Shown: in pieces, positions 1-8,736 of the stretch
Layout of the letters: each line of letters begins with the position of its first letter
Position numbering within the stretch: position 1 is the stretch's first letter
From: Deinococcus frigens DSM 12807
GTDB taxonomy: Bacteria > Deinococcota > Deinococci > Deinococcales > Deinococcaceae
Assembly: GCF_000701425.1 (NCBI RefSeq)
Contig: NZ_JNIW01000068.1
Span: 1-15,536 of the forward strand
Direction: 5' to 3'
DNA: 15,536 nt
Notes under the pieces: generated by a model
Seen by the model: only the letters and a program-made list of their open reading frames with translations
Database searches by the model: none
Told to the model about the DNA's origin: nothing
Translations under genes and position numbers: made by a program

Positions 1-121
1 CATGTTGGGGTGGTGGGTACGGCTGAGCGCCAAAGTGGCGGCCTACCACCTGCTGCTTCGTCTGAATGCCGCTTGGGGGCGGCCTTTAGAAAGCCATTTG
101 GACTTGCTCGCCCTGCCTTAA
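1..121 (+). CDS. IS982-type transposase, C-terminal fragment (partial at window edge)
   Basis: The frame is open from the window edge and ends at TAA 119-121. The last 39 codons encode a peptide beginning MLGWWVRLSAKVAAYHLLLR, the helical C-terminal tail seen after the catalytic Glu in IS982-family DDE transposases. It is identical in protein and DNA to the tail of the right-hand copy (15284 onward), which shows the preceding segment including the likely catalytic Glu. The remainder is outside the window, so I cannot tell whether this copy is intact. The family assignment is by recalled resemblance, not by a search. Confidence 0.7.
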   Translation, partial: MLGWWVRLSAKVAAYHLLLRLNAAWGRPLESHLDLLALP

Positions 122-142
122 ACCTATTGCGCATCGAGCGTT
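1..142 (+). mobile_element. IS982-type insertion sequence, 3' end only (left copy)
   Basis: Positions 1-135 are identical to the reverse complement of 15270-15404 near the other end of the window. The match continues with one mismatch (position 136) to 142, where it stops abruptly, so 142 is taken as the outer end of the element. The element encodes the C-terminus of a transposase. The sequence after 143 is part of a different dispersed repeat, which suggests that the IS inserted into that repeat. The rest of the element lies outside the window. Confidence 0.75.
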
Positions 143-145
143 TCT

Positions 146-182
146 AAGGGGAGGTGCCCCGGAGGACCGGAGGGGTTAAACC
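146..182 (+). repeat. Dispersed GC-rich repeat, truncated copy
   Basis: The stretch AAGGGGAGGTGCCCCGGAGG followed by ACCGGAGGGGTTAAACC closely matches 8634-8670 (GAGGGGAGGTGCCCCGAAGG, GGCGGAGGGGTTAAACC). The 8626-8665 copy has about ten extra bases at its left end (a CTCCCCTTGAGGGGAG palindrome). Here these are largely missing and the IS982 end lies just to the left. It sits downstream of ilvN and can fold, so it may also act as a 3' hairpin for the ilv transcript. Confidence 0.6.
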
Positions 183-230
183 GTGGGACCCACCCCTTCA
201 AACTGCCTGCTAAGCAATTTAATCTCCTCG

Positions 231-2626
<2,396 letters not shown>

Positions 2627-2637
2627 GAAGCCTCCTC

Positions 2638-2668
2638 AAAAAAAATCCCCGCCTCGACTGGGGCGGGG
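2638..2668 (-). terminator. Intrinsic terminator of the ilvB attenuator
   Basis: On the minus strand CCCCGCC (2668-2662) pairs with GGCGGGG (2653-2647) around an 8-base loop, followed by A and eight T residues (2645-2638). It is a textbook rho-independent terminator. Its U-tract touches the ilvB ribosome binding site, so it can only serve as a conditional (leader) terminator for ilvB or as the end of an upstream minus-strand transcript; no upstream minus-strand gene is seen other than the leader peptide. Confidence 0.85.
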
Positions 2669-2716
2669 GTGTGCGGCATGGCGTATTGCTCAGCCTCGGA
2701 AACCCCCGACGCTGAG
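2638..2716 (-). promoter_or_regulatory. Predicted ribosome-mediated attenuator controlling ilvBN
   Basis: Three mutually exclusive pairings are visible in the minus-strand RNA. The first (pause) hairpin pairs CTCAGC (2716-2711) with GCTGAG (2694-2689), extended by inner TCGG/CCGA, and contains the end of the leader peptide frame. The antiterminator pairs CGGGGGT (2708-2702) with ACCCCCG (2670-2664). The terminator uses 2668-2662 with 2653-2647, sharing five bases with the antiterminator arm. Stalling of a ribosome on the Leu/Val/Ile codons of the leader would open the first hairpin, free 2708-2702 and block the terminator. The pairings are read directly from sequence; the mechanism is inferred from classical ilv attenuators. 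Confidence 0.75.
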
Positions 2717-2743
2717 AATTACGACCACGAGGTTCGCACTCAT
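2690..2743 (-). CDS. ilvB leader peptide (attenuator peptide)
   Basis: This is a 17-residue frame, MSANLVVVILSVGGFRG, ending in TGA 2692-2690. Seven of the eight residues 5-12 are the pathway's own products (Leu-Val-Val-Val-Ile-Leu-Ser-Val), the signature of an ilv attenuator peptide whose translation senses charged tRNA levels. Its 3' part lies in the first hairpin, and the terminator follows about 22 bases after the stop. There is no Shine-Dalgarno sequence before the ATG. Instead, TAAGCT lies 7 bases upstream, with TTGCCC 18 bases beyond, so the RNA probably starts at or next to this ATG and the peptide is translated from a leaderless end. It is too short to be picked up by routine gene calling. 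Confidence 0.8.
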   Translation of the reverse strand: MSANLVVVILSVGGFRG

Positions 2744-2780
2744 GCCGTACAGCTTACGGCTTTAAGGGGAGTTGGGGCAA
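2744..2780 (-). promoter_or_regulatory. Promoter of the ilvBN leader, overlapped by an inverted repeat
   Basis: On the minus strand TTGCCC (2780-2775) is followed after 18 bases by TAAGCT (2756-2751), 7 bases before the leader-peptide ATG. The 17-base inverted repeat GCCGTACAGCTTACGGC (2744-2760; six-base arms, five-base centre) spans the -10 box and the predicted start site, so it could be a repressor operator as well. The promoter assignment rests on spacing and resemblance only. Confidence 0.55.
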
Positions 2781-2814
2781 GGTGGGCTAGATGAATCAGG
2801 GAGAATAGAAATGC

Positions 2815-2832
2815 TAGGCTTGGTCATGACCA
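2815..2832 (+). promoter_or_regulatory. -10 box and perfect palindrome at the antitoxin start codon
   Basis: TAGGCT (2815-2820) fits the TANNNT -10 pattern five bases before ATG 2826. The 12-base perfect palindrome TGGTCATGACCA (2821-2832) is centred on that ATG, just where a leaderless transcript would begin. Toxin-antitoxin operons are usually autorepressed by the antitoxin binding a palindrome at the promoter, so this is a candidate autoregulatory operator. The -35 region is weak (near 2791-2797). Confidence 0.45.
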
Positions 2833-3128
2833 CCAAGCAGCAGCTCGCCAAGAAAGGGGAACTGGAGAAAACCTTTCAGGGAACCATCAGCAGCAAGCGG
2901 CAAATCACCATTCCTGCTGAGGCATTCAGACAGCTCCGCTTGCAGCCGGGGGATAAGGTTGCCATCCAAGTTCGTGATGGCCAATTGCACCTGACCCCCG
3001 CCGCCAGCGACTTTGAGGCGATAACCCGGCAGCACATCAGCTCGGGCGGTTCGGCGCGAGATGCTTATCAGGAAGTCAGGGAAATGCGCGGCTGGACAGA
3101 GTATGACGACGAGGCGCAGCAGGAGTGA
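2826..3128 (+). CDS. AbrB/SpoVT-fold antitoxin (VapB/MazE-like)
   Basis: This is the antitoxin of a type II toxin-antitoxin pair: it should bind DNA as a dimer through its swapped-hairpin AbrB domain, repress its own operon and neutralise the PIN toxin encoded next. The 100-residue protein contains the AbrB signature TISSKRQITIPAEAFRQLRL (about residues 20-39) followed by QPGDKVAIQVRDGQLHLTP. The C-terminal part, ending in an acidic segment (WTEYDDEAQQE), is the region that typically wraps the toxin. Two starts are possible: ATG 2826, with a close -10 box (leaderless) and a palindrome over it, or ATG 2811, five codons upstream, with GGGAG about 7 bases before it. I chose 2826. It overlaps the toxin gene by four bases, supporting coupled translation. 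A longer start (TTG 2772) would run through promoter DNA and is unlikely. Confidence 0.85.
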   Translation: MTTKQQLAKKGELEKTFQGTISSKRQITIPAEAFRQLRLQPGDKVAIQVRDGQLHLTPAASDFEAITRQHISSGGSARDAYQEVREMRGWTEYDDEAQQE

Positions 3129-3538
3129 TCTCTCTGGATACAAACGTCATTATTTCCGCGCTGGAGTCAGCGGATTCCAGGCATGCGGAAGCGCTGTCGG
3201 CCTTGATTCGGGAACAGCATCAGGGGTATGTCATCTCGCCAACCGTGTATAGCGAACTGCGGGCCGGGCCAGACTGGAGCCGATACCAGAACTGGTTGAC
3301 CCTGACCAGAGTTTCTGTGCTGTGGGCCATGCCTCAGGCTGTCTGGGAACTGGCCGGAGTCAGGCAGGGGCAGTACGCCCAACTGCGCCGCGCAGGAAGC
3401 CTGCCTCGCCGGATTCTCCCTGACTTCCTGATCGCCGCGCACGCCGAATATCACGGCCTGAATGTGATGAGTTTTGACCGCACGGTGTATGACAGCGTGT
3501 TTACGAGCTTGAACTTGGTTGACCCTATGAAAATTTAG
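3125..3538 (+). CDS. PIN-domain ribonuclease toxin (VapC-like)
   Basis: This is the toxin of the pair, a Mg-dependent RNase of the PIN family that typically cleaves tRNA or rRNA when freed from its antitoxin. The 137-residue protein is of normal VapC size. The four acidic residues expected for the active site are all present: Asp5 (MISLDTN), Glu44 (VYSELRAG), Asp100 (LPDFLIAAHA) and Asp118 (SFDRTVYDS). It starts with GTG at 3125, overlapping the antitoxin stop, and no other start fits the conserved N-terminal strand. The catalytic set suggests an active enzyme. It is adjacent to the ilv operon, divergently oriented, with an AT-rich orphan gene next. Its specific RNA target cannot be read from sequence. 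Confidence 0.9.
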   Translation: MISLDTNVIISALESADSRHAEALSALIREQHQGYVISPTVYSELRAGPDWSRYQNWLTLTRVSVLWAMPQAVWELAGVRQGQYAQLRRAGSLPRRILPDFLIAAHAEYHGLNVMSFDRTVYDSVFTSLNLVDPMKI

Positions 3539-3650
3539 AAACTGCCGTATCGTGATCGTGATAGAAAACTGTTAAGCTTAAACTCTCGGCTCCATCCTTT
3601 CTGACGCCAGCCGTTGACCGTATGATCACAGTTGAAGACATGAGGTTAAA

Positions 3651-4130
3651 ATGTCCAAATCACCAGATGAGTTGACCGCTAGATTGTGGGATCAAAAATT
3701 GCGGAATAGAAGACAAAGGGCAGAGCCATTTGATGAGCCTGGTGCTGCCTTATGGATTCAAGAATTGGGAGATGACCTAGAGATGACAGAGCGGCGTTGT
3801 GACTTGCCTAAATCTCGTATCATTGGTGGTATTTACCTCAACTTGATAACGGCTGCTCTGGGCCTTATAACTGATAGCCACCAGGCTATTGTATTTAAAT
3901 ACAATGACGGAGTAGTTGACTTCACGACTTATCTGTCAGAATCCAATGAGGATATATTGTATGATGCACAAGATATTGCTGATGAACTTTGGGCTTTAAT
4001 CAGTGATGGGTCAATCCACGTCCATAGTAGTGTGGTAGTTGGTTTTCAGGGTGTTTTAAAACTATCTCCGGGGGATGAAATATTCTTCATCAAAAAGGGA
4101 TTTGAGTTTCTCCTACCGCCTGAAGAATAA
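3651..4130 (+). CDS. Hypothetical AT-rich protein of unknown function
   Basis: This 159-residue protein (MSKSPDELTARLWDQKLRNR...) matches no family I recognise. Base composition is strikingly unlike its neighbours: roughly 43 percent GC on an inspected line, with many AT-ending codons, in a GC-rich window, which points to recent horizontal transfer. There is no signal peptide. A weakly hydrophobic stretch (IYLNLITAALGLI, about residues 63-75) is too short and amphipathic to be a clear membrane segment. The protein is acidic (several DE-rich stretches, such as SESNEDILYDAQDIADEL) and ends in FEFLLPPEE. Its small, acidic, solitary character is reminiscent of immunity proteins of toxin systems, but that is only a guess. 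GAGG six bases before ATG 3651 supports the start. The preceding intergenic region (3539-3650) contains TTAAGCTTAA and TATGAT, possible promoter parts. It lies directly after the toxin-antitoxin pair and converges with the helicase gene. Confidence 0.75.
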   Translation: MSKSPDELTARLWDQKLRNRRQRAEPFDEPGAALWIQELGDDLEMTERRCDLPKSRIIGGIYLNLITAALGLITDSHQAIVFKYNDGVVDFTTYLSESNEDILYDAQDIADELWALISDGSIHVHSSVVVGFQGVLKLSPGDEIFFIKKGFEFLLPPEE

Positions 4131-4187
4131 AAATAGTGGGAGACAATTTTTCGGCAGGCTAAAAAAATTGATGTTGTGTAGACCCAC

Positions 4188-4219
4188 AAAAAACGCCCCC
4201 ACCTTCCCGGCAGAGGCGC
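4188..4219 (-). terminator. Terminator of the DEAD-box helicase gene
   Basis: On the minus strand, about 20 bases after the helicase stop, CGCCTC can pair with GGGGCG (including one G-U pair) around a purine-rich loop, followed by six T residues (4193-4188). The position and U-run support an intrinsic terminator, though the stem is modest. On the plus strand the AT-rich gene ends about 60 bases before it. Confidence 0.6.
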
Positions 4220-4236
4220 TTCTCGTTTCCTCTTGC

Positions 4237-6075
<1,839 letters not shown>

Positions 6076-6259
6076 TTGTAGTCCTTTCGGGAAAGCACGT
6101 AACCCCAGTGACCAACAAATGCCTTTGAATCCCATAGAGCTTTACTTTGCTCTGAGCGGCACATCGTGGATATTGAAAGTGGGGGCACCTTCCGGCTGCC
6201 AGGCCCTTCCTGGTCAGCGCACGAAGAAAAATGATACACGGCTTTCGGGCAGAGTGCAA
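6076..6259 (-). promoter_or_regulatory. Helicase promoter and about 150-base 5' untranslated region
   Basis: On the minus strand TTGCAC (6259-6254) and TATCAT (6236-6231) are 17 bases apart, a strong sigma-70 style promoter. Transcription would start near 6224 and leave about 150 bases before ATG 6075. The leader can form CCAGG/CCTGG (6199-6213) and other short hairpins. A long leader stands out among neighbours that appear leaderless, and long leaders are common for cold- or self-regulated RNA helicases. Confidence 0.6.
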
Positions 6260-6308
6260 GGGGTGCAGGGGCTGTGATCAGCCCGTCCGATCCGCTGCGG
6301 CAGAGCAC

Positions 6309-6330
6309 AAAAAAAGCCCCGGCGCGGGAC
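6309..6330 (-). terminator. Terminator of the ferredoxin gene
   Basis: About 30 bases beyond the ferredoxin stop, the minus strand has GTCCC, a GCGCC loop and GGGGC, followed by seven T residues (6315-6309). The short GC-rich stem with U-tract fits an intrinsic terminator separating ferredoxin from the helicase unit. Confidence 0.65.
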
Positions 6331-6357
6331 CGTGGGCAGGAAGGACACAACTGAAGG

Positions 6358-6594
6358 TCAGGCCCCGAAGAACTCGTAATTGCGGGCGATGAAGCTCTCC
6401 TCCCCGGCGGGCACGTCCTCCTCGGGGAAGATGGCGCTGACCGGGCAGGCGGGGACGCACGCGCCGCAGTCGATGCACTCGTCGGGGTGGATCAGGTACA
6501 TCTCTCCGGCGTCGTAGATACATTCCACCGGGCAGACCTCGGTGCAAGCCTGATCCTTGGTGCCAATACACGGACTGGTGATGATATGGGTCAT
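6358..6594 (-). CDS. Seven-iron-type ferredoxin ([3Fe-4S][4Fe-4S])
   Basis: This is a small soluble electron carrier. The 78-residue protein has eight Cys at positions 9, 17, 21, 25, 40, 43, 46 and 50. The spacing matches, one residue shifted, the well known seven-iron ferredoxin pattern of Azotobacter FdI, in which 9, 17 and 50 hold a 3Fe-4S cluster and 21, 40, 43 and 46 hold a 4Fe-4S cluster. The acidic sequence MYLIHPDECIDCGACVPACP is typical of this group, also common in actinobacteria and Thermus/Deinococcus. I chose ATG 6594. An upstream in-frame start at 6630 would add 12 basic residues and run through the promoter. No Shine-Dalgarno is present, and a -10 box 7 bases upstream suggests a leaderless mRNA. 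The redox partner cannot be told from context, since the neighbours are unrelated. Confidence 0.93.
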   Translation of the reverse strand: MTHIITSPCIGTKDQACTEVCPVECIYDAGEMYLIHPDECIDCGACVPACPVSAIFPEEDVPAGEESFIARNYEFFGA

Positions 6595-6601
6595 GGAGGA
6601 C

Positions 6602-6630
6602 AGTATGCACAGACGCTCGGAGCGGCGCAA
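6602..6630 (-). promoter_or_regulatory. Promoter of the ferredoxin gene (leaderless)
   Basis: On the minus strand TTGCGC (6630-6625) and CATACT (6607-6602) are separated by 17 bases. The -10 box ends 7 bases before ATG 6594, so the transcript would begin at or one base from the start codon. No ribosome binding site is present, which fits. Confidence 0.55.
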
Positions 6631-6714
6631 GGGTGAATGGGCACAGCTTTTCGGGGGGCGGCGGAGGTCAAAGATTGAGCCATCACGCCCCCGGCCTCCT
6701 GACCCCGTTCACCC

Positions 6715-7506
6715 TCAGGCCGGGGCTTTTCCCCGTCCCAGAGACGCCTCGGCCAGCGCCAGATCCTCGTCCTTGTCCACGTCCGTGCCCACCGCCGCGT
6801 GGGGCGTGATCAGGGCGCGGGCCTGTACGCCCAGAATGTCCGAAACCTTTGCCTCCAGCGCCTCCACCGTCAGGCGGCCTGTCAGCAACTTGATCAGCAC
6901 GCCCGGCCCGATCAGGCCCGCCAGCCTCAGCGGGGCCTTGCGCGCTGCCAGGACCTCGCGCAGGCGGGGCAAAAACTGGCCGATCAGTGCCAGATCGAGG
7001 ATAAACAGATTGCCCCCGGTGAACGAGCCGCCCCGCAGCCGCGCGTAGGTGCGCTTGACGCCGGGATACGCCGCCTCGCAGACCTCGCGCCGGACTACCG
7101 GGTACACCAGAGCAGCATCGGTGGGGGCGCTGTCCAGCACGTCGCGCACCTCGTCAGCCACCAGCATCGGAATGTCTGCCGTGACCACCAGCACGCGCTC
7201 GCCCTTGCGGATGCCGCCCGCTTCCAGCGCCTCTACTCCGGCCTCCAGATTGCCCAGCAGTGAGCCGTTGTCGGTCACGCGCAGATCGATCAGGGTCTCG
7301 ATCTCGGGGGTGGTGGGGCCGACGTAGGCGATGCGGGCCACCCGCCCGCTGCCGTGCAGGGCGCGCAGCACGTACAGCGCCATCGGCTTACCGTTCACCG
7401 GAATCAGCGGCTTGACCGGCACGCCGTGCGCCGCCGCGAACTCGTCGCCCGGATCGCCGCCGCCCAGCACCACGGCGCTGTAGCGCACGGTTTCTTTTGC
7501 AGTCAT
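6715..7506 (-). CDS. Nucleotidyltransferase (MobA/GlmU-like GT-A fold NTP transferase)
   Basis: This 263-residue protein has the layout of NTP transferases that join a nucleotide to a phosphorylated sugar, alcohol or cofactor. The N-terminal strand is followed by [14 protein letters not shown] (11-24), then [11 protein letters not shown] (32-42). TADIPML (Asp111, likely metal ligand) and the C-terminal TDVDKDEDL also fit. The glycine-rich loop lacks the usual GxGxRM arginine seen in MobA, IspD or GlmU, so the substrate is uncertain and activity is not assured. There is no signal peptide. The middle has a [13 protein letters not shown] segment like the substrate-binding part of related enzymes. 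A TACCCT -10 box lies 8 bases before ATG 7506 and there is no Shine-Dalgarno, suggesting a leaderless mRNA. It is divergent from the ABC cluster and followed by ferredoxin in the same direction. I give no symbol. Confidence 0.82.
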   Translation of the reverse strand: MTAKETVRYSAVVLGGGDPGDEFAAAHGVPVKPLIPVNGKPMALYVLRALHGSGRVARIAYVGPTTPEIETLIDLRVTDNGSLLGNLEAGVEALEAGGIRKGERVLVVTADIPMLVADEVRDVLDSAPTDAALVYPVVRREVCEAAYPGVKRTYARLRGGSFTGGNLFILDLALIGQFLPRLREVLAARKAPLRLAGLIGPGVLIKLLTGRLTVEALEAKVSDILGVQARALITPHAAVGTDVDKDEDLALAEASLGRGKAPA

Positions 7507-7547
7507 CGCGGTTCAGGGTAGCAGAGGGCTGAGGATTTGAACCGTCG

Positions 7548-7576
7548 GACAGTTTCCTAAAAGTGACAACTGTCAC
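7548..7576. promoter_or_regulatory. Candidate operator: inverted repeats in the divergent intergenic region
   Basis: GTGACA-AC-TGTCAC (7563-7576) is a nearly continuous palindrome. It overlaps a wider pair, GACAGTT (7548-7554) and AACTGTC (7568-7574). Both sit between the nucleotidyltransferase and ABC transporter genes, about 60 bases before the ABC start. Its position suggests control of the ABC cluster, perhaps by the response regulator encoded downstream, but no match to a known motif can be claimed. Confidence 0.4.
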
Positions 7577-7634
7577 CCCCACCCCCTGACACCCGGCACT
7601 ACGCCCCAGCATCCGAAAAGCCGAACATGGCCCC

Positions 7635-8528
7635 ATGAACGCGATAGAGCTGAGCGGCGTGGATAAAACCTTTGGCAAAGTGCGGGCGCTGGCTAACCTG
7701 ACGCTGGACGTGCGGGCCGGGGAATTGACCGCGCTGCTGGGGCCGAACGGGGCGGGGAAGACCACCGCCATTTCGCTGATGCTGGGGCTGGCAAGGCCCA
7801 CGCGGGGCAGTGTGCGCGTGCTGGGCAAGGACCCCAGGCACGACTCTGTGCGCGCGGGTATCGGCTCCATGCCGCAGGAAAGTGCGATTCCCCAGGCGCT
7901 GACGGTGCGTGAGGCGGCCACACTGTTTTCCCGCCTGTATCCCGCGCCGCTGGCCGTGGATAAGACGCTGGGACTGGCGCAACTGGGCGATGTGTCCGGA
8001 CGCCGCGCGGGCGCACTCTCCGGCGGACAGGTGCGGCGACTGGCCTTTGCGCTGGCGGTGGTGGGCAACCCGCAGGTGCTGTTTCTGGACGAGCCGACGA
8101 CGGGCATGGACGCCTCCTCGCGTCAGGCGTTCTGGGCCGCTGTGGACGGCCTGAAAGCTGCCGGGCGCACCATCCTGCTGACCACGCATTACCTGGAGGA
8201 AGCCGAGCGCACCGCAGACCGCGTGGTGGTCATGAACGCCGGGACCGTCCTGGCCGACGGCACCCCCGAAAGCCTGCGCGGCAGCGTGCTGACCAGCCGG
8301 GTGCGCTTCACCTCTGATCTGGTGCTGGCCGAGCTGGAGAGTCTGCCGGGTGTAGAGGCCGCCACCGTGGATTCACGCGGCCATGCCGACGTGCGGACGC
8401 GGGAGCCGGAAGAAGTCCTGCGCGCCCTGTTCGCCCGCAACGTGGCCTTTAAGGGGTTGGAAGTCAGCCGGGCGAGTCTGGAAGACGCCTTCCTGAGTTT
8501 GACGGCTGAGACGAAGAAGGCGGGTTGA
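7635..8528 (+). CDS. ABC transporter ATP-binding protein (ABC-2 / drug-efflux type)
   Basis: This is the ATPase that powers an ABC-2 exporter together with the permease encoded next. The 297-residue protein has Walker A GPNGAGKT (36-43), the Q-loop region near MPQES, the signature LSGGQ (128-132), and Walker B with catalytic Glu at VLFLDEP (Asp152, Glu153). The switch His is in LLTTHYLEEAERTADR. The C-terminal 80 residues carry the small extra domain common in the CcmA/NatA/LnrL-like group. ATG 7635 has no obvious ribosome binding site. The gene is the first of the cluster, and its stop is followed by about 208 bases of repeat-rich DNA before the permease, so the two parts of one transporter are unusually far apart. 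Substrate is unknown; linkage to a DesK-like kinase suggests an antimicrobial or membrane-stress role. Confidence 0.93.
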   Translation: MNAIELSGVDKTFGKVRALANLTLDVRAGELTALLGPNGAGKTTAISLMLGLARPTRGSVRVLGKDPRHDSVRAGIGSMPQESAIPQALTVREAATLFSRLYPAPLAVDKTLGLAQLGDVSGRRAGALSGGQVRRLAFALAVVGNPQVLFLDEPTTGMDASSRQAFWAAVDGLKAAGRTILLTTHYLEEAERTADRVVVMNAGTVLADGTPESLRGSVLTSRVRFTSDLVLAELESLPGVEAATVDSRGHADVRTREPEEVLRALFARNVAFKGLEVSRASLEDAFLSLTAETKKAG

Positions 8529-8532
8529 CGGT

Positions 8533-8564
8533 GGGGTTTTCTGGGTGGCTCCCATGAAAACCCC
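8533..8564 (+). terminator. Stem-loop after the ABC ATPase gene
   Basis: GGGGTTTTC (8533-8541) and GAAAACCCC (8556-8564) form a 9-base stem with a 14-base loop, a few bases after the ATPase stop. There is no U-tract, so it may be an RNA processing or stability element or a weak terminator rather than a true terminator. It merges with the first dispersed repeat copy. Confidence 0.35.
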
Positions 8565-8668
8565 TCAGTCCGCTTTGCGGCCAGCTCCCCTCAAGGGGAG
8601 CCAAGAAAAGCCCACCGAAACTTGCCTCCCCTTGAGGGGAGGTGCCCCGAAGGGGCGGAGGGGTTAAA
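8559..8668. repeat. Two dispersed repeat copies in inverted orientation
   Basis: The first unit (8559-8602; AACCCCTCAGTCCGCTTTGC through CTCCCCTCAAGGGGAGCC) is approximately the reverse complement of the second (8626-8665; CTCCCCTTGAGGGGAGGTGC through GGAGGGGTT). Each has an internal hairpin, CTCCCCTCAAGGGGAG or CTCCCCTTGAGGGGAG. A third copy is at 146-182, so this is a dispersed family. The pair can form a long cruciform or RNA stem of about 40 bases per arm between the ATPase and permease genes, which could attenuate, process or stabilise the message. Confidence 0.7.
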
Positions 8669-8736
8669 CCGCAGAGAGCCACACCCTCATATCCATTTCA
8701 AAATCACCCTCCAAATCCCCGAAAGGAGCCACCCCC

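Noticed and set aside
3550..3562. ATCGTGATCGTGAT tandem repeat and TTAAGCTTAA palindrome as an att site
   Set aside because: They are short and single-occurrence with no integrase or second copy nearby, so there is no support for an attachment site.
6631..6714. Possible small gene or RNA between the ferredoxin and nucleotidyltransferase genes
   Set aside because: Besides the ferredoxin promoter, I see neither a convincing reading frame nor a stable hairpin with a U-tract there.
7388..8107. 239-codon minus-strand frame spanning the divergent intergenic region
   Set aside because: It overlaps the ABC ATPase on the opposite strand and the start of the nucleotidyltransferase; no domain is recognisable in the product.
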